Source of the DNA: Candidatus Desantisbacteria bacterium CG2_30_40_21
GTDB lineage: Bacteria; UBA9089; CG2-30-40-21
Length of the DNA: 15,672 bases
Assembly: GCA_001873945.1 (NCBI GenBank)
Contig: MNYI01000026.1
Coordinates: 1-15,672, forward strand
Direction: 5' to 3'
The notes beneath the pieces are model-generated. The model had not been told where the DNA came from. It worked only from the letters and a program-made list of their open reading frames with translations, and searched no databases. Positions 1 through 8,000 of the stretch are shown piece after piece; positions within the stretch are counted from its first letter, which is position 1, and every line of letters begins with the position of its first letter. A program made the translations under genes and the position numbers.

Positions 1-49
1 TAAGATGATGCGGTATGTTTGGTACGATAATTCTTGCCATTCTTGCCAT
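1..49 (-). mobile_element. IS200-like (RAYT-type) transposase, N-terminal fragment, cut by window edge
   Basis: Read leftward from the ATG at 47-49, the first 16 codons give MARMARIIVPNIPHH followed by L. This is the very characteristic start of REP-associated tyrosine transposases (Y1_Tnp, IS200-like HUH enzymes), whose family members typically begin MARxARxxxPGxPHHxxxRG. Only these 16 codons lie in the window, so I cannot tell whether the gene is intact. About 58 bp around this start, including the AT-rich run before the ATG, is nearly identical in inverted orientation to 15511-15570. No clear ribosome binding site is visible. Confidence 0.75.
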
Positions 50-63
50 AATAAATAAATATT

Positions 64-257
64 GTAACTACTCAGCTATCAAGAGATAACAACGAAAAAC
101 ACAAAAAACACGAAAAAATTCTGTCTTTATTTCCCTTGCTTTTCGTGCCTTTCGCGTATTTCGTTGTTTTCTTTTCCGTCCAATGTAGCTATAATAGTTA
201 TTGTGCACCCTTGTTTCTTTGTGTCTCTGTGGCAAATTACTTTACCTGAGTAGTTAC
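64..257. repeat. Nested palindromic repeat element
   Basis: A perfect 12-bp inverted repeat (GTAACTACTCAG at 64-75, CTGAGTAGTTAC at 246-257) brackets a second palindrome. The inner arms, about 88-117 and 139-168, start AACAACGAAA and carry spaced CAC-GAAAA units, and the two strands match with a few substitutions. A further CTTTGTGTCTCTGTGG fragment lies at 217-232. The inner palindrome is the same kind of purine-rich CAC[A/G]AAG repeat as at 13061-13161. Together with the transposase start it fills the gap between the window edge and gatC. I see no gene here. Such structures can be non-autonomous elements or old repeat insertions. Confidence 0.6.
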
Positions 258-280
258 GGTATTAATTTAACAAAGTCAAA

Positions 281-568
281 TTAATCCAATACGCTGGGAA
301 CAATAAAATAACCATCCCTTTGCTGCGGGGCATTGGCTAAGGCATCCTTCACTGATATGGAAGGAATAATCATATCTTCACGGAATATATTTTCCATAGG
401 TATGGGATGAGAAGTAGGCAGGACACTGGCTGTATCTAATTCACCCATTTTAGATACATAGGTCAAAATATCTGTTAGCTGGCGAGAATACATCTTTTTT
501 TCTGGGTTGGTTAGCTCTAATCTTGCCAATTGAGCAATATATTCTACCATTTCATGGGTTATATTCAT
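281..568 (-). CDS. gatC: Asp-tRNA(Asn)/Glu-tRNA(Gln) amidotransferase subunit C (GatC)
   Basis: The 95-residue product is normal GatC length. GatC is the small subunit of GatCAB, which converts misacylated Glu-tRNA(Gln) and/or Asp-tRNA(Asn) to Gln-tRNA/Asn-tRNA in the cytoplasm and stabilises the GatA-GatB pair. Family features visible are the N-terminal IAQLARLELT helix (residues 11-20), FRED at 62-65, LANAP at 77-81 and the C-terminal GYFIVPSVLD. I chose the ATG at 568 because an AAGGA lies 8 nt upstream and a longer reading frame would run through the tRNA-Gly gene. gatA and gatB are not adjacent. The gene follows tRNA-Gly by only 17 bp, so it is probably the last gene of the DUF502-HU-tRNA operon. 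An AT-only 8-bp inverted repeat (261-268/278-285) overlaps the stop codon but lacks a T-run. Confidence 0.93.
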   Translation of the reverse strand: MNITHEMVEYIAQLARLELTNPEKKMYSRQLTDILTYVSKMGELDTASVLPTSHPIPMENIFREDMIIPSISVKDALANAPQQRDGYFIVPSVLD

Positions 569-585
569 AATAATATTCCTTAATA

Positions 586-924
<339 letters not shown>

Positions 925-932
<8 letters not shown>

Positions 933-1605
933 CGTCTTTCTTTTCCTCTCCATTATCTATGGCAGGAGAAATAATTCCACCAGAGATAACTAATTTCAAG
1001 CCATCTTCAACGCTAATATCCAAAGGAATAATTTCCTTTGCCGGAGCAACAATCATAAAGCCAGAGGCAATATTTAACGCTGTTGGCAAGTAGATATTAA
1101 CCATTTTTTCACCAGTAATAGTAGCAATAAATGGGTTGTCTTCTGCTGTAACAAAACCTATAGAATACACCCCTTTTCTTGGATATTCCACTAATACTGC
1201 TCTGGTAAACGAACTTTTGCCATTAGAAAAAAGGATATTAACAAGCTGTTTTATGGCTCCATAGAAATTACTAATCAAAGGAACCTTAACTAAAAGATTT
1301 TCAAACCAGATAAATAATGTTCGACCCAAGATATTGGCAGTTAAAATACCAATCAATGTAAGAAATACCAGAACACAGATTAATCCACAAACAACACCCA
1401 GCGTATCAAATAATATCAGCCAAATTCCTGAGATTTTAGTATGGAAGAATGTCTCCAATAGAAAAAGAAATGGGCTGCCAAGTAGTTTGTACAAGAGTTT
1501 CGCAACTATCATCGCCAGAAAGGCAGTAGCCATAACCGGTAAAATCGTCAAAAAACCTGTAACAAGATATGCTCTTAAATGTGTTCTCCACAGTATTTTC
1601 TTCAT
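925..1605 (-). CDS. DUF502 family inner-membrane protein
   Basis: This 226-residue protein matches the DUF502 (COG2928) pattern. It has two hydrophobic segments (about 12-38 and 68-92), then ENLLVKVPLISNFYGAIKQ (102-120, family: NRIPLVRSIYSAVKQ), VEYPRKGVYSIGFVT (139-153), PTALNIASGF (174-183) and VEDGLKLVISGGI (199-211). The acidic tail EEKKDDE ends the protein. The family is widespread and predicted to be in the inner membrane; its function is not firmly established. The ATG at 1605 follows AAAGGA closely. It is the first gene of the operon with HU, tRNA-Gly and gatC, read from the promoter at 1675-1703, and its end overlaps the HU start. Confidence 0.92.
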
Positions 1606-1674
1606 TGTATCCTTTGGAGTTTATTTCCCTTTATTTTTCTGTTCTGACTGAATGCTAATGGCTGAACGATTATA

Positions 1675-1703
1675 ATATTACTACATTTTTCAATTTTTGT
1701 CAA
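1675..1703 (-). promoter_or_regulatory. Sigma-70-type promoter of the DUF502-HU-tRNA-gatC operon
   Basis: On the minus strand a perfect TTGACA (-35, 1698-1703) is separated by exactly 17 bp from TAATAT (-10, 1675-1680), which runs straight into an overlapping TATAAT. The start of transcription would lie near 1668, leaving a leader of about 60 nt before the DUF502 ATG at 1605. No operator-like palindrome is obvious. Confidence 0.75.
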
Positions 1704-1737
1704 GAACTTTCTGTTATTATTCAGCGATTCTCATTTT

Positions 1738-1758
1738 GAAACGCAGAGGATGCAGAGA
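1738..1758. repeat. Short CGCAGAG-type repeat fragment
   Basis: Two units of a purine-rich motif (CGCAGAGGA, TGCAGAGA) occur together. They resemble degenerate members of the widespread ACGCAGAGRACGCAGAG repeat class and the CACAAAG repeats elsewhere in this window. With the promoter and the MITE copy this is all I see between DUF502 and the toxin gene. Confidence 0.35.
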
Positions 1759-1787
1759 GATAAATGGGCAGGCACGAATATTAGCTG

Positions 1788-1950
1788 ATACTCAAGTGGG
1801 GCATAAATTGCGATTTTTCTCGGGGTGAGGATTAATCAAGGAGAGCAATGGCACGCAAGGTGAGCAATAGTGTACTATTGCGAACCTGAACAACACAGCT
1901 ATCGCTGATTAAGACCAGCGAAAAACGCAATTTATGCCACACTTGAGTAT
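1788..1950. mobile_element. 163-bp palindromic MITE, copy 1
   Basis: Terminal inverted repeats begin ATACTCAAGTG[G/T]GGCATAAATTGCG at both ends (1788 inward and 1950 inward). Similarity continues towards the centre, where GCAATAGT-GT-ACTATTGC (1864-1881) forms an 8-bp stem, so nearly the whole element is one imperfect palindrome. A second copy at 2600-2762 has the same orientation and differs at only four positions, all in the left half. The ends fit a TA-flanked insertion (TA-CTCAAG...CTTGAG-TA), as for IS630/Tc1-mariner-type elements. There is no coding capacity, so it is non-autonomous. Confidence 0.85.
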
Positions 1951-1990
1951 ATAATAGAGTTTCTTAAATTTGACTTACCCACATGATTCG

Positions 1991-2329
1991 TTATAGAATC
2001 ACAAGATAGTCACTGAGGGTTTTTAATAGACGCTTATGACGATTAGATGAAATTGTACCAATAGAACCAAGTATACGACTCCGTGGCAACACAGCTAAAA
2101 AGCCAAGTCTGATCAAAGATATTGATAGTAAGCCACTTGCCTTAAAATCTTCCTCCTCAGGAGAGATAATCTCATCAAAACCTTTGACATATTGGTGTAA
2201 CTGGGTGCTTACACCACAAACAAGTAAATCCCCATAAGATGGCATTTCCCGTAGGATAATTGTTGATCTATTCTTCAGTTTTCCATCAGCCTGTGGTACT
2301 GGTGTAAGGATTACATCACCTTGTTTCAT
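1991..2329 (-). CDS. PemK/MazF-family toxin of a type II toxin-antitoxin pair
   Basis: The 112-residue product carries the MazF/PemK-like beta-barrel pattern. It opens with GDVILTPVPQADGKLKNR (4-21), followed by the conserved IILREMP (24-30), DLLVCGVSTQLHQ (34-46) and the C-terminal SLIRLGFLAVLPRSRILGSIG (71-91). MazF-family toxins are ribosome-independent endoribonucleases that cut mRNA at short sites and are blocked by the co-expressed antitoxin. The gene overlaps the upstream antitoxin by 14 bp, so translation is probably coupled; a GAGG lies about 12 nt before the ATG. The pair is bracketed by the two MITE copies. Assignment to a MazF-like fold is firm, but activity and target site are unknown. 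Confidence 0.85.
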   Translation of the reverse strand: MKQGDVILTPVPQADGKLKNRSTIILREMPSYGDLLVCGVSTQLHQYVKGFDEIISPEEEDFKASGLLSISLIRLGFLAVLPRSRILGSIGTISSNRHKRLLKTLSDYLVIL

Positions 2330-2558
2330 AGTTGTGGTTTACCTCTTTGAGCAAGCTTGAGGAATACTCAGGTTCATTCTTTCCATATGCGTCCTCTAAT
2401 TTTTGACTCGATAGTTGCAACCAATCTCTATGTTCATTATTAGATTCCTGCCTTGGCAGAATGGTAATAATCAGATTAGTATTTGGTTGCAGACTAAACG
2501 GTTCATCTAAACAAATTCGATTACCATCAAAATGAGCAGGTAAAGTTAGAATGGGCAT
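2316..2558 (-). CDS. Antitoxin partner of the MazF-like toxin
   Basis: This small 80-residue protein is encoded immediately upstream of, and overlapping, the toxin. Its N-terminus (FDGNRICLDEPFSLQPNTNLIITI, residues 9-32) resembles DUF104/AF2212-like small antitoxins, which start with a beta-rich FDG-x-DEP-L-x-P-N/G segment. The rest is polar and probably disordered until toxin binding (HRDWLQLSSQKLEDAYG, 43-59). The ribosome binding site AAAGGAG is 9 nt from the ATG. Only 41 bp separates the ATG from the MITE end at 2600, so the promoter probably lies in or at the edge of the MITE. Family placement is by resemblance and gene order. Confidence 0.7.
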   Translation of the reverse strand: MPILTLPAHFDGNRICLDEPFSLQPNTNLIITILPRQESNNEHRDWLQLSSQKLEDAYGKNEPEYSSSLLKEVNHNYETR

Positions 2559-2599
2559 AATAAATTTCTCCTTTGCACTGAAATATACGCTGTTTTGCT

Positions 2600-2762
2600 A
2601 TACTCAAGTGGGGCATAAATTGTGATTTTTCTCGGGGTGAGGATTAATAAAGGAGAGCAAGGGCGCGCAAGGTGAGCAATAGTGTACTATTGCGAACCTG
2701 AACAACACAGCTATCGCTGATTAAGACCAGCGAAAAACGCAATTTATGCCACACTTGAGTAT
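2600..2762. mobile_element. 163-bp palindromic MITE, copy 2
   Basis: This is a direct repeat of 1788-1950 with four substitutions; the right half is identical. Its right end stops one base before the TPR gene stop codon (2764-2766), and its left end is 41 bp before the antitoxin start. TA dinucleotides flank both ends. Together with copy 1 it encloses the toxin-antitoxin pair. Confidence 0.85.
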
Positions 2763-2763
2763 A

Positions 2764-3915
2764 TTACTCAACCCTTCTCTTTGCCTCTCTTAACTTTTGC
2801 TTGATTGGTCTTGGGGGAACAGGTGCGTATATCTGACTCATAATATAATTGGGGTCTAATTCTTTTACAAGATTCCATTCAGTAACAGATTCCTTAAATT
2901 GAGCCTTTTTATAATAGGCATCCCCCAGATTATCATGAAAGAAGGCAATCACTGGTTCAAGGTCAATAGCTGTTTTATAGGCAGTTATTGATTCATCTAA
3001 TCTTCCAAGATAGAAATATGCTAACCCAAGGTTATTATAGGCATTAGATGCCTTTGGTTCCAATTCAATAACCTTTTTGTATTTAACAATACCTCTTTCC
3101 AGAAGATCAAGAGAATCCTCTTTTCGATTAGCTGTTGTGCAATAAAAGGCACGATTCAGAATGGTATTACCGTACATGAAATAAACATACGGTGTTGCCA
3201 GCCCAAACTCAATGGCTTTCTGGTAATCATCCACAGATCTCCAGTAATAATCGTTTGGATCCCGATAATCACCGCTGGCAAAATATGCATTCCCACGCCA
3301 ATAATAATAATAAGGATTGTTTGATTCAATCTTAATGGCATTGCCAAATTCAGAGATAGCTAAAAAGATTTCATCCTTTTCCAGATAAGCCTGTCCAAGA
3401 TAAAATGGGATATTTGGCTCTTCAGGGTTCATATCCTTTGCCTTTAAGAGATTTGCAACTGCCTCATCAACCCTTTTATTCTTAATATAAACCTGCCCTA
3501 TTTTGTAATATCCCTCAAAATCATCAGGTTTAAGTTTAATTACCTTCAAAAATGCCTTTTCCGCATCACTCCATAACCCCTGACTATAGAGGCAGTCTCC
3601 AAGCTTTATATGTGCCTCAACCAAATCAGGTTCAATCTCTACAGCAAATTTCAATTCATCTGTTGCCTTTGGCAGGATACCTTTTTTTTGAAATGCCTTG
3701 CCCAGAAAAAGGTGATAATTTGATCTCGTTGGATTTAACTCTATCGCTTTACTAAAGTTAAGGATAGCATTATCCACATCATTTTTGAAATATGCCTGAT
3801 ACCCCTCATTAAAATACGAATCAGCTCGTTTCCCAATATTCTCTTCTTCTGCAAGACAAACCATAGGCAGCATGCAGAATATAGCTATTAATAACTGTAA
3901 ACATCCTTTGTGCAT
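2764..3915 (-). CDS. Exported tetratricopeptide-repeat (TPR) protein
   Basis: The 383-residue protein has an N-terminal signal peptide (hydrophobic core about 6-20, likely cleavage after CLA at residue 22) followed by about nine TPR units from residue 32 to 355. Typical repeats are AYFKNDVDNAILNFSKAIELNP, AYNNLGLAYFYLGRLDESI and DNLGDAYYKKAQFKESV. TPRs form superhelical protein-binding scaffolds, here in the periplasm or outside the cytoplasmic membrane. The C-terminal tail is basic (KQKLREAKRRVE). The ATG at 3915 follows AAGGAGG by 11 nt, and a near-consensus promoter lies at 3955-3983. The stop codon touches the MITE at 2762, so insertion occurred exactly behind the gene. The partner is unknown. 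Confidence 0.88.
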   Translation of the reverse strand: MHKGCLQLLIAIFCMLPMVCLAEEENIGKRADSYFNEGYQAYFKNDVDNAILNFSKAIELNPTRSNYHLFLGKAFQKKGILPKATDELKFAVEIEPDLVEAHIKLGDCLYSQGLWSDAEKAFLKVIKLKPDDFEGYYKIGQVYIKNKRVDEAVANLLKAKDMNPEEPNIPFYLGQAYLEKDEIFLAISEFGNAIKIESNNPYYYYWRGNAYFASGDYRDPNDYYWRSVDDYQKAIEFGLATPYVYFMYGNTILNRAFYCTTANRKEDSLDLLERGIVKYKKVIELEPKASNAYNNLGLAYFYLGRLDESITAYKTAIDLEPVIAFFHDNLGDAYYKKAQFKESVTEWNLVKELDPNYIMSQIYAPVPPRPIKQKLREAKRRVE

Positions 3916-3954
3916 AACCAGATACCCCTCCTTAACAGGACTTCATGCTATATT

Positions 3955-3983
3955 AGTATAAAACATTGAGTTGAGATTGTCAA
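3955..3983 (-). promoter_or_regulatory. Sigma-70-type promoter of the TPR gene
   Basis: The minus strand shows TTGACA (3978-3983), a 17-bp spacer and TATACT (3955-3960). Transcription would start near 3948, giving a short leader before the AAGGAGG and the ATG at 3915. Phased A-tracts at 4004-4031 lie directly upstream of the -35. Confidence 0.75.
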
Positions 3984-4000
3984 GAGTTTTTTCTACTTAT

Positions 4001-4036
4001 ATGAAAAAATATGAAAAAATGTGAAAAAAAATGTGA
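4001..4036. repeat. Helically phased A-tracts (short tandem repeat)
   Basis: Two tandem copies of ATGAAAAAAT (4001-4020) are followed by GTGAAAAAAAATGTGA. The A-runs at 4004-4009, 4014-4019 and 4024-4031 recur every 10 bp, in phase with the DNA helix, the classic pattern of intrinsically curved DNA. They begin about 20 bp upstream of the TPR promoter -35 and could act as an UP-like element. Confidence 0.5.
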
Positions 4037-4051
4037 TAATTGTTCTTCACA
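4024..4051 (-). terminator. Weak possible terminator downstream of fmt
   Basis: Transcripts leaving fmt would carry a 5-bp stem (TGTGA/TCACA, 10-nt loop) followed by eight Ts. The stem is short, and an alternative 7-bp pairing (ATGTGAT at 4072-4078 with ATCACAT at 4031-4037, minus strand) competes. The T-run doubles as one of the phased A-tracts, so the call is tentative. Confidence 0.3.
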
Positions 4052-4070
4052 AAGACACAAAGACATGGAG
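4048..4070. repeat. CACAAAGA repeat fragment
   Basis: Two direct units of CACAAAGA followed by CATGGAG lie just behind the fmt stop codon. They resemble the arms of the palindromes at 88-168 and 13061-13161 and look like a half-copy of that dispersed repeat. Confidence 0.35.
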
Positions 4071-4080
4071 AATCACATGT

Positions 4081-5007
4081 TTACCCCAGCTTCATCCCCA
4101 CACTCCACCGATGTCCCTGAAGAAATTGATAGCCTGACATCAACCTTTTACCCTGTGGCTGAACCGTAAGAAGAAGCAACCCCCCATCATGAGTAGAAAT
4201 AAGTGGTCCATCTTTGGTCAATTCTACTACTGTTCCAGGCTCGAAAGACCCACACTCCTCAACAATCTCTGCCGTCAATATCTTTAATCTTTCCCCACCT
4301 ACCATAATATATGTTCCTGAAGCAGAATTCAATGCCCTTACAAGATTAAATATATCCCTTGCTGACCTTTGCCAGTCAATAAGGCTATCCTCATGCCGTA
4401 TCTTTGGTGCATGACTTACCTGTGTTTCATCCTGATGAATGCGGGTGGCATTTCCGGCTTTAATCAATTCAATGCTTTCCATAACAAGCATTGCACCCGA
4501 TTGAGAAAGCCTGTCCGCAAGGCTATCACCTGTATCATAGGGTTCTATCTTGATCTCTTTCTGTAGAATAATATCTCCGGAATCCAGCTTAGAGTTGATA
4601 TATGCCACAGTTATTCCGGTTACAGTATCCCCATTAATCAGGCTTCTTTGAATTGGAGCTGCACCCCTGTATTTGGGTAAAAGGGATGGATGAAGGTTAA
4701 TGCAACCGAATGTTGGAATACTAAGAATCTCATCTGGCAGAATCTGGCCAAAGGCAACAACAACTATCAATTTCGGCTGTAAATTCCTCACCAATGTTAT
4801 CCCCTCTTCAGTATTAAGAGAAAATGGCTGATACACAGGCAGATTTAATCTTTGTGCCAAAAGCTTTATTACTGGCGGCGAGAGGTGGTATCCCCTTCCT
4901 TGCTTGGTAGGCTGAGTAATTACCGATACCTTATGCTGCTTGTCTCGGGCTATTGATTGTAATGATGGGGCAGCAAACGGCGGGTTACCCATAAATAGTA
5001 TGTTCAT
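4081..5007 (-). CDS. fmt: Methionyl-tRNA formyltransferase
   Basis: The 308-residue enzyme formylates Met-tRNA(fMet) with 10-formyltetrahydrofolate for translation initiation. The N-terminal formyltransferase domain (about 1-200) has INLHPSLLPKYRGAAPIQ (103-120) with catalytic N104 and H106, and the GITVAYINSKLDSGDI segment (131-146) with D142. HAPKIRHEDSLIDW links to the C-terminal OB-like tRNA-binding domain (about 205-308, RALNSASGTY, QPQGKRLMSG). Length is close to E. coli Fmt. The ATG overlaps the stop of the upstream sensor gene as ATGA, with AAGGA 9 nt upstream, so it is translationally coupled. No def (deformylase) gene, its frequent neighbour, is present. Confidence 0.96.
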   Translation of the reverse strand: MNILFMGNPPFAAPSLQSIARDKQHKVSVITQPTKQGRGYHLSPPVIKLLAQRLNLPVYQPFSLNTEEGITLVRNLQPKLIVVVAFGQILPDEILSIPTFGCINLHPSLLPKYRGAAPIQRSLINGDTVTGITVAYINSKLDSGDIILQKEIKIEPYDTGDSLADRLSQSGAMLVMESIELIKAGNATRIHQDETQVSHAPKIRHEDSLIDWQRSARDIFNLVRALNSASGTYIMVGGERLKILTAEIVEECGSFEPGTVVELTKDGPLISTHDGGLLLLTVQPQGKRLMSGYQFLQGHRWSVGMKLG

Positions 5008-8000
5008 TTTTTTGTATCCTTTTCCTCTACCTTCTTCAACGCCCTCATAAACGATTCCACCACCTCTGGTGAAAACTGTTTGCCGGCTTCTTTTTGCAAC
5101 TCTCCCATTGCCTCGTCAGTAGAGAGTGCCTTTCGATACGGTCGCTCTGATATCATGGCATAGAAGGCATCTACAACCTCAATGATTAGTGCCTCTGTGC
5201 TTATCTCTTCCTTAGTCAACCCGTGTGGGTATCCCTTGCCATCTATTCTTTCATGATGTTGTTTGATTGAGACTGAGACATCCCATGGCAATTCGATCTC
5301 TTTTAGTATCTTTTCACTGATTAATGGGTGTTTCTTGATGGTCTCAAACTCCTCTTTGGTTAGTGCCCCCGGCTTTTGTAGAATCTTCTCAGGAATAACC
5401 ATTTTTCCAATATCATGCAAGAGGGCGGCTATCTTAATTGTTTCCACAACGATAGTCGAAAGATTCATTTCTTTGGCAATTAATGAGGCATACTCTGCCT
5501 TTTTTTTACCCTGCTGAATATCATAGGAATCCATAGAGCTTATTGCCTCACTCAAAGACAGGGATGTTTTAGATAATCCATCACGAATGGTCCTGAATAT
5601 CTTTGTATATTCAATAGCAACTGCTGCCTGAGAGGCAAGGACAAAAAGGAATTTCATCTCTTCCTGAGTATAAATATGCTTTGTTTTTGAATAAACAGTA
5701 ATACACCCAATAGCCCTCTCTCTTATAATTAATGGGGCAGACAATAATGATGTTATCCCCTCGCTAAGACATGAGGATGTATCCTCAATCATATCATCAC
5801 AACTAACATCTTCTGCTGCAATACATTCCCTTATTTCCACCACCTTGCCGGCGATGCTCTGTCCAATTTTCAAGGCACCTCTTTGCAGATATTTATCAGA
5901 CAATCCATACCCGGCCATTATTATCAAGTTTTCGCCTGTATCATCTAATAACCTGATAGAAGCCATTTGGCTATCCATTGCCCTTGAAACAGCCTCAATA
6001 ATAAGGCTTAAGGCTATATCCATGTCTATGGCAGAAAGGGGTACCTCTCCAATCTTTGTAAAGGCTTCAAGCTGTTTGGTTTTTTCCTCCATAGCGGCAT
6101 ACATCCTTGCCTCTTCAAGGGCAATGGTTGCCTGACTACAGAATGTCTTAAACAATATAAGAGAATCATCAGTAAAAATATCACCATTCTTGCGAGTAAC
6201 ATTGAAAACACCAATCACCTCTCCCTTGACCACCAAAGGAACACACATGGCTGTTTTCAGGTGTCCTCTTTTCAATAATGGGGTAAGATATTCATCCGGC
6301 ATACCGTGATACAGAATAACAGGTTTTTTCTCCTTAGCTACATATCCGGATATGCCCCTGCCCAATGGCACCCTTGTCTCTCTAAGAATAGCATTGGGTA
6401 ATCCATAAGAACCATTGATAATTAATTCATTGTTTTCATTTAAGAGCATGATTGACCCGCCATCTGCCTCCAGAGCACTGATGGTTGTATAAAGAATCAT
6501 GTCTAAAAGGGTATCAAAATCCAGATTTGAGGTAATTGCCCTGCTTACTTGAGAAAAGGTTGAAAGTTCGGCTATTTTATGTGAGAGTTTATGCTCATGC
6601 GTGCACAGGGATGAGACGGTATTGGCAATCGCATAGAGCAATTCTCCTGCTGAATATACCCTTTCCTCTGGCAGCTTGGGAACAGAGGATGCCTTTTCTA
6701 CCAATTTATCATAATCAAGTTCCATATCTCTGGCTATACCCTTGAGTTTATCAGGATTAATCGGCAAAAATACCTGTGCCCCCTGTATCTCAATAGAACC
6801 CAAGTGCATGTGCTCCACAAGAATAGGGGCAGAAAAATGAGCAAGCCCGGCAAAACAATAATACGCCTTTGCCCTGGTATCCTTAAGTGCTTCAGTTTCT
6901 ACTCTGGCTGCAAATTGCTTGCATCGCATCGCACCCTTTGAACAACCCTGTATCATTTTACAAAACTCGTTTCCAGTATCGCAAGTAACGATAGGATTGC
7001 CCTCATTATCTGTAATAATTGTAAGGATACCAAAGGTTTTGGTAAAATTACTCTGAATCTCTTGAAGAATAGATTGGTCTACCAACTCGGTCAAATGTGG
7101 TATGGTTGTCAAAAACTTTCTCACTTGTCTTCTTTCTTCTAAAAGAGAAAGTGTTGTTGTTTCCTTAGGCAAGGAAACAGTAAAGGTGCTTCCCACTCCT
7201 TTTTTACTTGTAGCAGAGACACTACCCTCATGAGCCTCTATAATCCCTTGAGCAATTGGCAGTCCAAGCCCTGTGCCATGAATTTCAGAAAATGGCAGGC
7301 TTACCTCACGGCTGAACTCCTCAAAGATTGTTTCAAGCTTATGAGAAGACATCCCAGCACCATGGTCAATAACAGTAATTTGCATCCTATTCGTATCCTC
7401 TGTTATCTGAATAGTTACCATTGACTGAGCTGGAGAAAACTTTATAGCATTTAAGACAAGATTTCTTAGTGCCTGCTGCATCCTTAAGCTATCAATAGGA
7501 ATATCTGACAAGGTATCAGGGATAATTGTTTTCAAAGACACTTGTTTGGTTTCAGCAAAACAGGTTGTTGCCCTGACCACTTCTTTAATCAATTCCTTCA
7601 TATTTGTCTGTTCTATCGTTAGATGTGTCCTGCCAGAGGTAATCATGGAATGATCCAATAATCTGGAAACCACCTCATCAAGGTGTTCAATACCCTTTTC
7701 AGACTGCTCTAATAATCTTTTATTAAATGAGGACAAGGCTGTATTTCCAATGACATATGCAAGTGAATGTTTTATTGAGTGAAACGGCTTGCGAAGCTGG
7801 ATGCAGATATTATATATAAACTCATACTTTTTCTGAATAGACCTTCTCAATTCCTTATTCGAGCATTCTAATTCCTCATTCTGTTTTTGAAGCACATTAA
7901 CTAAGTAGGCATAAAATATCACAATATAGATGGATAATGGTGCCCAGAGAATAAAAAGCTCCATTGTCCCTGTAAAATATGCCTTAATGCTAATAACCAG

